Source: Chryseobacterium antibioticum (lineage in GTDB: Bacteria > Bacteroidota > Bacteroidia > Flavobacteriales > Weeksellaceae). From it: a stretch of 64,000 bases of DNA. Shown one piece after another: positions 32,533 to 41,868 of the stretch. The position numbers and the translations under genes were made by a program. The stretch is taken from the NCBI RefSeq assembly GCF_012927325.1, contig NZ_JABBGI010000003.1:124001-188000 (forward strand). Reading direction: 5' to 3'. Below the pieces are notes generated by a model that saw only the letters and a program-made list of their open reading frames with translations, did no database searches and was not told the DNA's origin. Numbering within the stretch: the first letter of the stretch is position 1; each line of letters begins with the position of its first letter.

Positions 32533-33561
32533 TTATTTAGGTTTAACGAAATTTTTGGGTAAAATATATTCCCCAGTAAGCTTATCAATTCCTATTCTGT
32601 AATACGAAGCATTCTGTTTGCGGATTCTTGTAGCTGCAACGTCTATTATAGCTACAATCAAACCTCCAATAGCACCTGCTGCACCTGCCCCTACAATAAT
32701 CGGTGTACTACTATACTGCGGAAAAATTTCTTCCTGAGATGCCATTATAAAAATTCCGTCATTATCTTTTTCAATTTCGATAATACTTACAGGTGTTTTC
32801 TTGTAAGCAATTCCGTTATCAATTATTGCATAAACATCTTTGCCAAGATTATCGTAACCATCTACTCTTTTCACTCCTTTAATTACACCATCTTTATTCT
32901 TCTTTACTGCAAATTCTTTAGCTGGTTTTTGTTCGGCAAATGATTTATAATCTTTATAAACACCGTCTGTAAAAGTTTCAGAACTATAAACTGATAACTT
33001 TTCGGGTATTATTTTTTCATAATTTGTAAGATCAGTTTCAAAAATAGGAACATTGAGCCCGGTTTCAGTGTATGAATCTTTGATAATATCGGCTAATTCT
33101 GATGATATTTTAGCCGATATAGCCCTCGTAATATACGCATGATCTTTCTGTTGATAATCTTTTGAAATTGTGCGTTTTTTCAAAAAATAATATTTATCAT
33201 TTCTTTTTAAAAAAGTAGACATTTTCATCTCCAGATGTCCCATAGCTGATCTTTCAGTAGGTATATCATTAACCTTTAAATTTTCCAGCACAAGAAAATA
33301 TTGAATATTTCCCTGTACCTTATTATCTTCTAAAAACCAATCAGAAAATAATTTTTCCAAATCATCTTTTTCAAATTTTACCTCGAAAGGATCTTTTCTG
33401 TGAGAAACTATTCCTATGTTTTTATCTTCCCTCCTGTCTAGCAAAGTAAGAGATTTGGCAAAATGATTTTTATCTTTTATGCTATTTCTGAGCTCTATAA
33501 ATTGGTCTTTTTGAGCAAAAATAAAACTAGAAAATAATAGAAAGAAAAATGTTTTTTTCAT
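32533..33561 (-). CDS. secreted hypothetical protein, paralog A
   Basis: The 342-residue protein has a signal peptide (MKKTFFFLLFSSFIFAQ) and is a paralog of the next upstream gene: both have LxxxDxREDKxIGI near residue 45, DWF/AWY near 75, DGVYKDYKSF or DGIYLDYISF in the middle, and IDxLTGEY at the C-terminus. A glycine-rich hydrophobic stretch (IIVGAGAAGAIGGLIVAIIDV, near 287-307) could be a membrane segment. The function is unknown. It is separated from its paralog by 101 nt. Confidence 0.75.
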   Translation of the reverse strand: MKKTFFFLLFSSFIFAQKDQFIELRNSIKDKNHFAKSLTLLDRREDKNIGIVSHRKDPFEVKFEKDDLEKLFSDWFLEDNKVQGNIQYFLVLENLKVNDIPTERSAMGHLEMKMSTFLKRNDKYYFLKKRTISKDYQQKDHAYITRAISAKISSELADIIKDSYTETGLNVPIFETDLTNYEKIIPEKLSVYSSETFTDGVYKDYKSFAEQKPAKEFAVKKNKDGVIKGVKRVDGYDNLGKDVYAIIDNGIAYKKTPVSIIEIEKDNDGIFIMASQEEIFPQYSSTPIIVGAGAAGAIGGLIVAIIDVAATRIRKQNASYYRIGIDKLTGEYILPKNFVKPK

Positions 33562-33646
33562 TTGTTTTTTTTAAAATTCGTTCGTAAAACTATGAATTAG
33601 TTTAAAAATTAAACGACTCCACAAAAAATTTGTAAGAGCAGCTATG

Positions 33647-34663
33647 TTATTCCTCTGAGAAATCGTATTCTCCGGTCAATGGATCAATATACACTTTCCC
33701 CGAACCTCCACTCTTCATTTTCTTCTGTCTTGCTCCCTGCTCAATAGCTCCTGCAATTCCTCCAATAAGGCCAAACATTCCGTAGGAGCTGTTAGATTGT
33801 ACAGGAAAAAGGTGGCCGCGATTGGCTAAAAGATAAAAGCCATTTTCGTCCTTATCAAGATCAAGAAAGCCTGAGAATGTACTTTTACGAGCTTTTCCTT
33901 TTTCTACATAAGCAAACATTTTGTAAGCAGAAATCTTCGTTTTTTTTCCGTTTTCTTCTTTTACGGCTTTTGTAACATCCCCTTTGTTATTAATCTCAAG
34001 AACATAATCTCCTTGTTCAGGAGTTTGGTTGAAGAAAGAAATATAATCCAGATAGATTCCATCTTTTAATGGTGCTTCTTTTAAAGCGGGATAATTGGTT
34101 TTTACAAGACTAGTGTAATCTGCCAGATCATTTAATGAAACTAAATTTCCTGTAGGATTCAATGAATATGATTTTTTGATGAATACAGAAAAAATGGCGG
34201 GAATATTTTTCACCATCAGTTCCGAAACCTCCTTATCATAAAAAGTAAATACGGTATCTTTTTTATACAGGAATTGGTATTTATCACCGGTTTTAGCAAA
34301 AGTCTGGGCAGAAAAGTCCATCTTCCCTTCTGTCTTTTTACCATTCGAATCTCCTGTTGAAAGCTTCAGTTTTTTTAAAACCAAAACAAAATCAGTTAAT
34401 TTACCGGGTTGATTACTTTTTAAATACCAGGCACTAAAATCAGCATCTGGTGTTGTAGGAAAAACAACTTCCTTCATTTCCTTTTGGTCGCCAAAAGGCA
34501 GTATGCCAATTTGCTTATCCTCTCTCTGATCGATTACTTTGAAAATTGAATAAGGATTTTCAGTATAATTCAAAATGTTCCCTCTGAATTTTATGACTTC
34601 TTTTGTCTGCGCAAAAGCAACAATAGTCACAAAAATAAATGCCAGCTGCATCAGTTTTCTCAT
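33647..34663 (-). CDS. secreted hypothetical protein, paralog B
   Basis: The start chosen is the ATG at 34663, giving a clean signal peptide (MRKLMQLAFIFVTIVAFAQ); an upstream TTG would add seven basic residues. It shares the REDKxIGI, DFSAWY, DGIYLDYISF and IDPLTGEY motifs with paralog A, plus a shorter Gly-rich stretch (GMFGLIGGIAGAIEQG). The function is unknown. The minus strand has TATTTTTG about 30 nt before the start, so it may have its own promoter after the terminator of the sigma operon. Confidence 0.75.
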   Translation of the reverse strand: MRKLMQLAFIFVTIVAFAQTKEVIKFRGNILNYTENPYSIFKVIDQREDKQIGILPFGDQKEMKEVVFPTTPDADFSAWYLKSNQPGKLTDFVLVLKKLKLSTGDSNGKKTEGKMDFSAQTFAKTGDKYQFLYKKDTVFTFYDKEVSELMVKNIPAIFSVFIKKSYSLNPTGNLVSLNDLADYTSLVKTNYPALKEAPLKDGIYLDYISFFNQTPEQGDYVLEINNKGDVTKAVKEENGKKTKISAYKMFAYVEKGKARKSTFSGFLDLDKDENGFYLLANRGHLFPVQSNSSYGMFGLIGGIAGAIEQGARQKKMKSGGSGKVYIDPLTGEYDFSEE

Positions 34664-34707
34664 TGTATAATTTTTTTTGCGCAAAAATAGTCATTCGTAA
34701 ACACTAA

Positions 34708-34740
34708 ACGGCTCTCACAAGAAAAATTCGTGAGAGCCGT
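34708..34740 (-). terminator. terminator after the sigma-factor operon
   Basis: ACGGCTCTCAC (34708-34718) pairs perfectly with GTGAGAGCCGT (34730-34740). It lies just downstream of the 173-residue secreted gene on the minus strand. Confidence 0.75.
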
Positions 34741-34762
34741 CCAACATTAAAAAAATAAACTA

Positions 34763-35284
34763 TTATGGGTTTTGTTTGGCCCTTGCCGTATTGTCATGCC
34801 CGCTGTGAGGTTTTCTTTCATTCATTTTATCTCTCATCATTCCCTCAGACTGGAATAGTTTTAATACTTTTTGGCAAGGAATTACCTGCTGCATTTTATC
34901 AGCATATTTCTTTCTGTTATCCAACAACTTCTGTCCTACATCAAAACTTTGCTGAAGTTTAGCCTTCGCTTCATCATCAGATAAAGTTTCCGGATTGAAA
35001 TTAGGATTAAACTGTCCTTTTATCTGTTTCTGATTCTCAAGATACTCATTATACAGCTGTGTAAATTCAGTTTTATCACTGGCATCAATTTCGAGATTTT
35101 CCAGCACCATATTATTTCTAAACCTCTTGAGAAGTTCTTTTCTTTCTTCCGGAGAAAGATTGTTTATTACCTCCTTTCTTTGTTTAGGATCCATCTTTTT
35201 CCAGTCATAATCTGTAATCTGGGCATTTTGTGCATTCAGACCAAAACCATACATAATAAAAAGCGTAAATAATATCTTTTTCAT
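34763..35284 (-). CDS. small secreted protein, Spy/CpxP-like appearance
   Basis: The 173-residue protein has a signal peptide (ILFTLFIMYGFGLNAQ) and a helical mature part full of charged heptad-like stretches (DPKQRKEVINNLSPEERKELLKRFR; NRKKYADKMQQVIP). This resembles periplasmic helical proteins such as Spy and CpxP, which act as chaperones or stress sensors, although sequence identity is not clear. It is the third gene of the sigma/anti-sigma operon, 5 nt after the anti-sigma gene, so a role in envelope sensing is likely. Confidence 0.65.
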   Translation of the reverse strand: MKKILFTLFIMYGFGLNAQNAQITDYDWKKMDPKQRKEVINNLSPEERKELLKRFRNNMVLENLEIDASDKTEFTQLYNEYLENQKQIKGQFNPNFNPETLSDDEAKAKLQQSFDVGQKLLDNRKKYADKMQQVIPCQKVLKLFQSEGMMRDKMNERKPHSGHDNTARAKQNP

Positions 35285-35289
35285 CTTTC

Positions 35290-35823
35290 TTAATTATATA
35301 AATCTAAATAAACGTCCTGGGTTGAGTTGCTTGCCAATTCTGAAATTTCGGAATTAGAAAACGAATCCAGATATTCATTCATTTTAGTTTCTTCTTTTTT
35401 AGTTCCAGCTTTTGCAGGTTGCTTTGCAGTTACATTGTCTGCTCCTGTTTTAGGAGTATACGAAACAGTTTTACTTCCCTGGTTACTAACTGTTTGATTG
35501 TTATTTTCAACAGAAGTTAAATCAGCTTCCAGCGTTTCATAAGCGCGTTCGCTTTCTGTTTTAGGCTGTTTTTCATTGACAGCATATGTTTTTGAATTCG
35601 CTCCATCTTTAGCCGGATCGTTGTCAGAATTAAAAACATAGGTAGCCCCGAATATCAAAGCAAGTGATGCCGCAGCGGCATACATCCAGTTCAGTTTGAA
35701 GACTGGTGCTTTTTTATTCGCTTTCACTTCGTTCATTACACTGTTCTGGATGTTTTCAAATAAATCATCGGGAACTTTGTAAATATTCTTGCGTTCTAGT
35801 TTTTCTATGTCGAACTCTTTCAT
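35290..35823 (-). CDS. probable anti-sigma factor (single-pass membrane protein)
   Basis: The 177-residue protein has a charged N-terminal region of about 43 residues, one transmembrane helix (LNWMYAAAASLALIFGATYVF, about 44-64) and a polar, Ser/Thr/Asn/Lys-rich extracytoplasmic tail. This is the layout of anti-sigma factors. The gene starts 18 nt after the ECF sigma gene ends. It lacks an obvious zinc-binding HxxxCxxC motif. An anti-sigma role is inferred from topology and context. Confidence 0.65.
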   Translation of the reverse strand: MKEFDIEKLERKNIYKVPDDLFENIQNSVMNEVKANKKAPVFKLNWMYAAAASLALIFGATYVFNSDNDPAKDGANSKTYAVNEKQPKTESERAYETLEADLTSVENNNQTVSNQGSKTVSYTPKTGADNVTAKQPAKAGTKKEETKMNEYLDSFSNSEISELASNSTQDVYLDLYN

Positions 35824-35841
35824 CTTTGTTGGGTCAAAAAA

Positions 35842-36393
35842 TTATCTCTCGTAATTTTCTTTAATATACTCTTCTATTTTCTGTTTGGCATAATGATAAT
35901 TGGTCTTTAAAGTCCCTACAGACATATCCACAATTTTTGATATCTCTTCGTAAGGCAAATCATCATAATACCGCATCATAAATACCAGTTTCTGCTTTTC
36001 GGGTAGGCTTTGTATGGCGTTCTGGAGAATCAGTTGAATTTCTTCTGCATCTCCTTCTGTATTGTCGGCCACCAGATTTTGCATATAGTACTCCGGATCT
36101 TCATCCGTTTTCTGCATTTTCTTCATCTTATTGACCTGCTGTAGTGCTTCGTTGGTAGCGATCCTGTAAAGCCAGGTATACAGCTGGCTATCATTTTTGA
36201 ACTGGTGAAAATTCTGATAGGCTTTAATAAAAGTCTCCTGCAGCGTATCCTGAGCAAGGTCACCATCTACAATAATCCTTCTGATGTGCCAGTACAATCT
36301 GCTTTGATAAGCATCCATCAAGGCACGGACACCTTTTTCCTGGGTCCGTGGATTCTGCATCAACGAAATAATTTCCGCGTCCTTAATCTTCAT
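35842..36393 (-). CDS. ECF-type RNA polymerase sigma factor
   Basis: The 183-residue protein has the two domains of ECF sigma factors: region 2 (about 20-90, with AYQSRLYWHIRRII, DLAQDTLQETFIKAYQNF and LYTWLYRIATNEAL) and region 4 (about 125-180, with LPEKQKLVFMMRYYDDLPYEEISKIVDMSVGTLKTNYHYAK). No region 1.1 or 3 is present. It heads an operon with the probable anti-sigma factor and a small secreted protein. A canonical housekeeping promoter precedes it, so it need not be autoregulated. Confidence 0.93.
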   Translation of the reverse strand: MKIKDAEIISLMQNPRTQEKGVRALMDAYQSRLYWHIRRIIVDGDLAQDTLQETFIKAYQNFHQFKNDSQLYTWLYRIATNEALQQVNKMKKMQKTDEDPEYYMQNLVADNTEGDAEEIQLILQNAIQSLPEKQKLVFMMRYYDDLPYEEISKIVDMSVGTLKTNYHYAKQKIEEYIKENYER

Positions 36394-36418
36394 AAGATGC
36401 TTTCACTGTTTTGGATTA

Positions 36419-36451
36419 CAAAAATAGCCGAAAGTTAAATTACTTATTCAA
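36419..36451 (-). promoter_or_regulatory. promoter of the sigma-factor operon
   Basis: The minus strand reads TTG (36451-36449), 22 nt, then TATTTTTG (36426-36419), 25 nt before the start. It is a full match to the housekeeping consensus. Confidence 0.6.
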
Positions 36452-36570
36452 TTTTCAGTCCAAATATTTTAAATAATATGAGATACTTACGCCGTAAGCT
36501 TTAAGCAGCGGGCTCTAGGCAAATTCCTGATAAACTTCTACCCTTCTGTTTCCATCTTCCGTTAAAATCT

Positions 36571-36578
36571 TATATTTG
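36571..36578 (+). promoter_or_regulatory. TAnnTTTG -7 element upstream of the DUF2520 gene
   Basis: TATATTTG lies only 4 nt before the ATG at 36583, so the transcript would have almost no leader or begin at the start codon. No clear TTG was found at the expected distance. Confidence 0.4.
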
Positions 36579-36582
36579 TTAG

Positions 36583-37332
36583 ATGCAAACTGTAATTATA
36601 GGTTCCGGAAATGTGGCCTACCATATGGCAAAAGCTTTTAGTCTGAAGAACATTCCATTAGCACAGCTTTTTGGAAGGAACGGCGAAGAACTGAAGAAAA
36701 TTTCTGAAGAACTGCATGTTCCCTATTCTACGGAGCATCTGGAAGATGCAGATCTTTACATCATCTGTGTAAGTGATAATTCTGTAGAAAATGTTTCTGG
36801 AATAATCACTAAAAAAGACTGTTTGGTTGCCCATACTTCAGGATCTCTGTCTAAAGAAATACTGGCAGGAGAGTACAGAAAATCAAGCTTTTATCCTTTG
36901 CAGACTTTTTCAAAATCTAAAGAACTGGATTACAAAAAAATCCCGTTTTTTATTGAAACAGAAAATGAAGAGGACAAACAGATTCTTTTTGACCTCGCTT
37001 CCCAAATTTCTGATAACGTAATGGAAAGCAGTCACGAAAAGAGAAAATACATTCATCTTACAGCCGTTTTTGCCTGTAATTTTGTGAATCACCTTTTCGC
37101 AAGAGCCAAAGAAGTTTCTGATTCGCAAGAAATTCCGTTTAATTATTTTTTACCGCTTATTGATGAAACGGTGAAGAAAATTCATGAAATAGAACCTATG
37201 GAAGCACAAACAGGACCCGCAGTAAGAAATGATGTGAGAGTTCTGGAATTACATGAGCAGTTATTAAAAGACGAAAGTCTTGAGATTTACAAGACAATGA
37301 ATCATTCTATTCAAAAAATGTATGAGTTATAA
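36583..37332 (+). CDS. Rossmann-like / DUF2520 protein
   Basis: The 249-residue protein has an N-terminal NAD(P)-binding Rossmann domain (GSGNVAYHMAKAF near 7-19) related to pyrroline-5-carboxylate reductase, and a C-terminal helical DUF2520 domain (YIHLTAVFACNFVNHLFARA and QTGPAVRNDV). Family members have no firm substrate. It overlaps kdsC by 11 nt and heads a row of genes, kdsC, maf and porW/sprE, commonly seen in Flavobacteriia, so co-transcription is likely. Confidence 0.88.
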   Translation: MQTVIIGSGNVAYHMAKAFSLKNIPLAQLFGRNGEELKKISEELHVPYSTEHLEDADLYIICVSDNSVENVSGIITKKDCLVAHTSGSLSKEILAGEYRKSSFYPLQTFSKSKELDYKKIPFFIETENEEDKQILFDLASQISDNVMESSHEKRKYIHLTAVFACNFVNHLFARAKEVSDSQEIPFNYFLPLIDETVKKIHEIEPMEAQTGPAVRNDVRVLELHEQLLKDESLEIYKTMNHSIQKMYEL

Positions 37333-37840
37333 AGAGAAATTAAAAGATATTAAGGCATTTGTATTTGATGTAGATGGCGTTTTTACGGATGGAAGCGTTT
37401 ATCTGATGCCCGGTGGAAATATGTGCAGGGTAATGAATGTCCTGGATGGATATGCAGTAGTTAAAGCGTTAAAAAACAAATATTTAATTGGTGTTATTAC
37501 CGGTGGAAACGATGATATGGTAAAACACAGGATCAATTATCTTGGAATAGACGATTATTATCCAAAGTCACACAATAAAATGTCTGATTTTGAAGATTTT
37601 AAAAAGAAGTATAACCTTAAAAACGAAGAGATTCTGACCATGGGAGATGATCTACCGGATATTCACATTATGGAAAGCTCTGCGATCGCTGCATGCCCCG
37701 AAAATGCTGTTCCGGAGGTAAAAGGAATTTCCAATTATATTTCGGCCAAAAAAGGAGGAAGCGGTGCAGTAAGAGACGTGATCGAGCAGGTGATGAAAGT
37801 TCAGGGGAACTGGCACGATGATAATACCCAATCTGTATAA
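37322..37840 (+). CDS. kdsC: 3-deoxy-D-manno-octulosonate 8-phosphate phosphatase (KdsC)
   Basis: KdsC is a HAD phosphatase that removes phosphate from KDO-8-phosphate in lipopolysaccharide synthesis. The 172-residue protein shows the nucleophile motif FDVDGVFTDG (14-23), GVITGG for motif II, a conserved lysine region and GDDLPDIHIM for motif IV. Its size fits KdsC, which has no cap domain. The start overlaps the DUF2520 gene by 11 nt, and maf follows 9 nt later. Confidence 0.92.
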   Translation: MSYKEKLKDIKAFVFDVDGVFTDGSVYLMPGGNMCRVMNVLDGYAVVKALKNKYLIGVITGGNDDMVKHRINYLGIDDYYPKSHNKMSDFEDFKKKYNLKNEEILTMGDDLPDIHIMESSAIAACPENAVPEVKGISNYISAKKGGSGAVRDVIEQVMKVQGNWHDDNTQSV

Positions 37841-37849
37841 ATTCAACGC

Positions 37850-38404
37850 ATGAAATTACTTTTAGCATCCCAGTCACCGAGAAGAAAAGAACTGCTGACA
37901 AGCTTAGGTTTTGAGTTTGAAGTTGTGAAAATAGACTGTGAGGAAATTCTTCCTGGAGATATCAAAATAGGAGAGGCCGCAGCATATCTGTCTGAATTAA
38001 AAGCAGAAGCATTTAGAGAATTAACAACTGATGAAGTTTTGCTGACGGCTGATACTGTGGTTGCAGCAGAAGGACAAATCCTTGGAAAACCGAAAGATGA
38101 AAACGAAGCAAGACAAATGCTCCGCACGCTTTCCGGGAAGACTCATCAGGTGTATACGGGAATCTGTATTAAAACCATTGATAAAACTTATACAGAAACC
38201 GACGTGGCAGATGTGGAATTTGATGAAATTACAGATGATGAAATAGAGTATTACATTCAAAATTACAAACCTTTCGACAAAGCGGGTAGCTATGGCATCC
38301 AGGAGTGGCTGGGAATGGCAAAAATCAGGAAAATGAACGGAAGTTTTTATACCATCATGGGACTTCCTACTCACTTGGTTTACAAAATTTTGAATGAAAT
38401 ATAA
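37850..38404 (+). CDS. maf: Maf family nucleotide pyrophosphatase
   Basis: Maf proteins hydrolyse non-canonical or canonical nucleoside triphosphates, and in some bacteria are linked to septum control. The 184-residue protein has the N-terminal LASQSPRRKELL signature, a central TADTVVAAEGQILGKP with the catalytic Asp, and the C-terminal YNIMG-like region (DKAGSYGIQEWLGM and FYTIMGLPTHLV). It lies 9 nt after kdsC. Confidence 0.93.
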   Translation: MKLLLASQSPRRKELLTSLGFEFEVVKIDCEEILPGDIKIGEAAAYLSELKAEAFRELTTDEVLLTADTVVAAEGQILGKPKDENEARQMLRTLSGKTHQVYTGICIKTIDKTYTETDVADVEFDEITDDEIEYYIQNYKPFDKAGSYGIQEWLGMAKIRKMNGSFYTIMGLPTHLVYKILNEI

Positions 38405-38489
38405 ATATTATTCATTATAAAATTTTATTATTTTTACAAAATCATCAACTGCCTATAATAAAAAGCAGATAAGAGAGTTATATTGAGTA

Positions 38490-41060
38490 ATGAAAAAAAA
38501 TATTGTATTCCTTTTAATCATGTGTCTCGTTGCTTCCTGTGTCACTAAGACCAAAAAGCCGGAGCAGCGATCTAAATTCATGAAAGGATTTAACACCTAC
38601 TATAATACCCTATTTAATGCTAAAGACGCATTAAACAGTGAATTTACGAGCAGAGACAAGGGACATAAGGATAATTTTTATGCTCCTTACATTCCTATTC
38701 TTACCTACGAAGACCAGCCTTTAGGCAGTGATCTTGGGCAATCTGCTGCATTTGCCGAAAACTCCATGAAAATGGCGGAAGTGAACAGACCTTCTTCCGG
38801 AAGAGGAGCTCCGGGAATGCCACCAGGAATACCCGGTTCCAATGGAGAGGATCCCAGTAAGCCTGATGATCTTCAGAATAAAGGAGCAACCACTTTGGAA
38901 ATTGCTGAAGCAAAGGCCCAGAAAGCCATCACGAAATACTCTGTCATCAGAAACGGTGAAGAAAAGAATAAAAAGATCTTCGATGCTTATATGATCCTGG
39001 TACAGTCCAGAATTTATCAGAACAAAGCTGTGCAGGCTCTGGATGCCCTGAACTATGTTTTCACGCATATGAAGGATGATAAAAGACTTCCTTTGGCAAG
39101 AATTTATCAAGGGGTGGCTTATGCGCAGATCAAAGATTATCACAAATCAAATGAAACTTTTGCCAAACTGAAAGGGGAGGACGTTAATAAAAATTATGCT
39201 AAACTGTTGAGTATCTACTATTCTGAATCTCTTTTGGATTCAGGAAAAAAGGAGGAAGCTGCTGCTGAACTGGACAGAGCTTTTGAACTGAACTCTGACA
39301 GAAAATTAAAGAGCAGAATATCCTATCTGAAAGGACAGGTTTATGAAAATATGGGCAACAATGATAAAGCCCGTGAAAGCTTTACCCAAGCCTATAAATA
39401 CGCCAATGATTTTGAATTTGAAGTGAAATCCCAAATTGCTATTGCCAAGACCTTTAATGGAAAAGGCGATTATAGTGGAGCTAAAAACTATCTGGAAGGT
39501 ATCAGTAAGAAAGGAACTTACGGATCCAGAAAGAATGAATTTTATTATGCCTTAGGTTTAATGGCCAACAAGGCCGGGAAGAAAGATGAAGCCCAGGATT
39601 TTTTCAAAAAATCTTTATTTGAAAAGGTGTCTGATCCACAGGTGAGAGGTCTTACCTACTACGAAATAGGAAAGAGCTATCTTGAAAAAAATGACTATAT
39701 CGGGGCCGGAACCTACTATGATTCAGCGCTTACGGTGATGACCTACGAGCCTTCGAAGATCCTTTTAAAGGACCAGTCTGAATATATCAAGAAGATCTCC
39801 AAAAACTACTATCTGATCAAGAAGAATGACAGTATTCTTTCTTTAGCGAAGATGAGCGACCCTCAGAAAACTGACTTTTTCGCGAAATATATTGCAAAAC
39901 TGAAAGCTAAAGAGGAAAAAGCAGAGCAGGAGAGAATACGTGCCGAAAGAAGCAAAGGCTTTGATGGTGGAGACTACAACGCCAATTCTATATTTGCCAA
40001 TAACACCAATTCTTTTGAAGATTTTGGGGTGACTACCAAAGGTTTTTATTTCAGTAATACGGGAACCATCAGTAAAGGAACTTCTTCGTTTAAGCAGATC
40101 TGGGGAGAAAGAGCATTAGCAGATAACTGGCGTTATTCCAAGAAAATGGCGTCTATTGAAGATATGAAAAATGAAGCTCTTGGAGTGACTTCAGCACCTA
40201 ATCCAAGACGTTTCGAACCTACATACTATATTGAACAGATCCCTACAGATCAGGAAAAATTGGGACAATTAAAGAAAGACAGAGACACTGCTTCTCTAGG
40301 TTTAGGGGTAATGTATCAGAATTATTTTACGAATACACCGCTAGCCACCAAGACATTGTATGACCTTGTAGATGTAAAACCGGAGGAAAAGGTAATGCTT
40401 CAGGCGCTTTACGAGATCTTCGCTATGAATTATCTGAAGAATCCACAAGCTTCAGAAAGAGCGAAACAAATCCTTTTAACTGATTATCCGTATACATCAT
40501 ACGCTGAATTTGCAAGAAATCCTAAGAATGTTTCATTTGTAAAGTCATCTGAAGAGGTTGAAAATGAATACAAAAAGGCTTATGCTCTCTACGAATCAGA
40601 GAAATTTACGGAAAGTAGAGAGGTTATAGACCAGACCATCCAAAAGTTCCCCAAAGATGCCCTGGTTCCGAAATTTCATCTGCTGAATGCTTTCAATACA
40701 GGTAAGACCAGTGGAAAAGAGGTAATGATCCTTCAGCTGGAGCAGATAGCCCTGAATTATTCCAAAACTCCGGAAGGCATAAGAGCCAAGGAGATGCTGA
40801 ACTATCTGAAAAGTGAACTTTCATTTCAGGCAACTGACCACAAGGGGAATTCTCTTCCTCAGCAACCTGGGGCACCAGTACAGCCTGTACAAAACCAAGA
40901 TAATGGTATTCCTCAGGTTCCTGGCAATAATGATAAAAACGGTCAGCTCATGCAGTCGATACAAGAAATGAACGCAGAGCCTAAAAAATCGAAAGAGAAA
41001 TTGAAAAAGGACAAGCAGAAGGAAAAAAGTCCGGATGTCATTCCTGAAATGCCTAAATAA
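38490..41060 (+). CDS. PorW/SprE-type gliding motility and type IX secretion lipoprotein
   Basis: The 856-residue protein has a lipoprotein signal (MKKNIVFLLIMCLVASC, lipidated C17) followed by about 700 residues of tetratricopeptide repeats with a Pro-rich and Lys-rich tail. The opening SKFMKGFNTYYNTLFNAKDAL and the length match SprE (PorW), which the type IX secretion system needs in gliding Bacteroidota. It probably sits in the outer membrane facing the periplasm. A strong terminator follows, and the gene appears to end the DUF2520-kdsC-maf cluster. Confidence 0.88.
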   Translation: MKKNIVFLLIMCLVASCVTKTKKPEQRSKFMKGFNTYYNTLFNAKDALNSEFTSRDKGHKDNFYAPYIPILTYEDQPLGSDLGQSAAFAENSMKMAEVNRPSSGRGAPGMPPGIPGSNGEDPSKPDDLQNKGATTLEIAEAKAQKAITKYSVIRNGEEKNKKIFDAYMILVQSRIYQNKAVQALDALNYVFTHMKDDKRLPLARIYQGVAYAQIKDYHKSNETFAKLKGEDVNKNYAKLLSIYYSESLLDSGKKEEAAAELDRAFELNSDRKLKSRISYLKGQVYENMGNNDKARESFTQAYKYANDFEFEVKSQIAIAKTFNGKGDYSGAKNYLEGISKKGTYGSRKNEFYYALGLMANKAGKKDEAQDFFKKSLFEKVSDPQVRGLTYYEIGKSYLEKNDYIGAGTYYDSALTVMTYEPSKILLKDQSEYIKKISKNYYLIKKNDSILSLAKMSDPQKTDFFAKYIAKLKAKEEKAEQERIRAERSKGFDGGDYNANSIFANNTNSFEDFGVTTKGFYFSNTGTISKGTSSFKQIWGERALADNWRYSKKMASIEDMKNEALGVTSAPNPRRFEPTYYIEQIPTDQEKLGQLKKDRDTASLGLGVMYQNYFTNTPLATKTLYDLVDVKPEEKVMLQALYEIFAMNYLKNPQASERAKQILLTDYPYTSYAEFARNPKNVSFVKSSEEVENEYKKAYALYESEKFTESREVIDQTIQKFPKDALVPKFHLLNAFNTGKTSGKEVMILQLEQIALNYSKTPEGIRAKEMLNYLKSELSFQATDHKGNSLPQQPGAPVQPVQNQDNGIPQVPGNNDKNGQLMQSIQEMNAEPKKSKEKLKKDKQKEKSPDVIPEMPK

Positions 41061-41063
41061 TAA

Positions 41064-41092
41064 AAAAAGCGAAGAACTAATCTTCGCTTTTT
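41064..41092 (+). terminator. terminator after porW/sprE (usable on both strands)
   Basis: AAAAAGCGAAGA (41064-41075) pairs perfectly with TCTTCGCTTTTT (41081-41092) around five nt. The symmetrical A/T tracts would also serve tsaB on the minus strand. Confidence 0.85.
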
Positions 41093-41117
41093 ATATGTAA
41101 TTGCTCATTTTTTATGG

Positions 41118-41804
41118 TCATATAGAATCTGAAGATTTCTTTTTCTTTACACCGTGGAAATCTTTGAGATAGAAGGGTTCAAAGTAGGCAATATCTTCAA
41201 ATTCCTTTTGATCAATTTTTTCCAGGCTCCTTTTGATAAGGTATTGTGCGGAAGGGTAGACATCCTCTCTAAAGTCTGCATCAGGCAGATCCAGAATGTC
41301 TTTTGCTTTCTTTGCCCCATCTCCTACAAAAATTACTTTTTTATCTTTAAATTCTCCGAAAGAAGTTTCATCTAAAATTTTGGCTTCAGTCTGCGATAGT
41401 TCTTTGCCTGTTTTGCCGTCATAAACAGCCGTATAAACCTCCATTCTCCTTGCGTCGATCAATGGCACTATATAATCATAGTTTTTGCCTAAAAAAGGCT
41501 CTATCATGCTTTCCAGAGAATTCACTGCAATAAGCGGGATTTTCAGTCCGTAGCAGAAACCTTTTGCGGAGGCTGCCCCAATTCTTAATCCGGTATAAGA
41601 ACCCGGTCCTTTACCTAAAGAAACTGCCTCAATATCTTTCATCGTGAGGCCTGCGCCTTCCAGTGCCCATTCTACATAGGTGTGAAGACTTTCAGACTGT
41701 TTGTAGTTCTCGGAGACTTCTTCGCATAGACATAAGAGCTTTTCGTCGTCTGAAATAGCTACAGAGCAGTTTTTGGAAGAGGTTTCCAGATATAGAATTT
41801 TCAT
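41118..41804 (-). CDS. tsaB: tRNA threonylcarbamoyladenosine biosynthesis protein TsaB
   Basis: TsaB is the scaffold partner of TsaD in making t6A37 of ANN-decoding tRNAs. The 228-residue protein, started at the ATG at 41804 (an upstream TTG would add nine residues), shows MKILYLETSSKNCSVAI, the LGKGPGSYTGLRIG loop near 60-74 and AASAKGFCYGLKIPLIAV. The ASKHA fold is intact, but the metal-binding histidines of TsaD are absent, as expected. It is on the minus strand, converging with porW/sprE. Confidence 0.93.
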   Translation of the reverse strand: MKILYLETSSKNCSVAISDDEKLLCLCEEVSENYKQSESLHTYVEWALEGAGLTMKDIEAVSLGKGPGSYTGLRIGAASAKGFCYGLKIPLIAVNSLESMIEPFLGKNYDYIVPLIDARRMEVYTAVYDGKTGKELSQTEAKILDETSFGEFKDKKVIFVGDGAKKAKDILDLPDADFREDVYPSAQYLIKRSLEKIDQKEFEDIAYFEPFYLKDFHGVKKKKSSDSI

Positions 41805-41868
41805 CTCTTTAATTTTTAAGCTGATTGGCAAATTGCAAAAGGCAAAATTGCTTCAAATTCGTGCAAAT

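Noticed and set aside
34664-34684. Upstream TTG start for paralog B
   Set aside because: The seven added residues precede and weaken the signal peptide that starts at the ATG at 34663.
41805-41831. Upstream TTG start for tsaB
   Set aside because: The ATG at 41804 begins exactly at the conserved MKILYLET start of the family.
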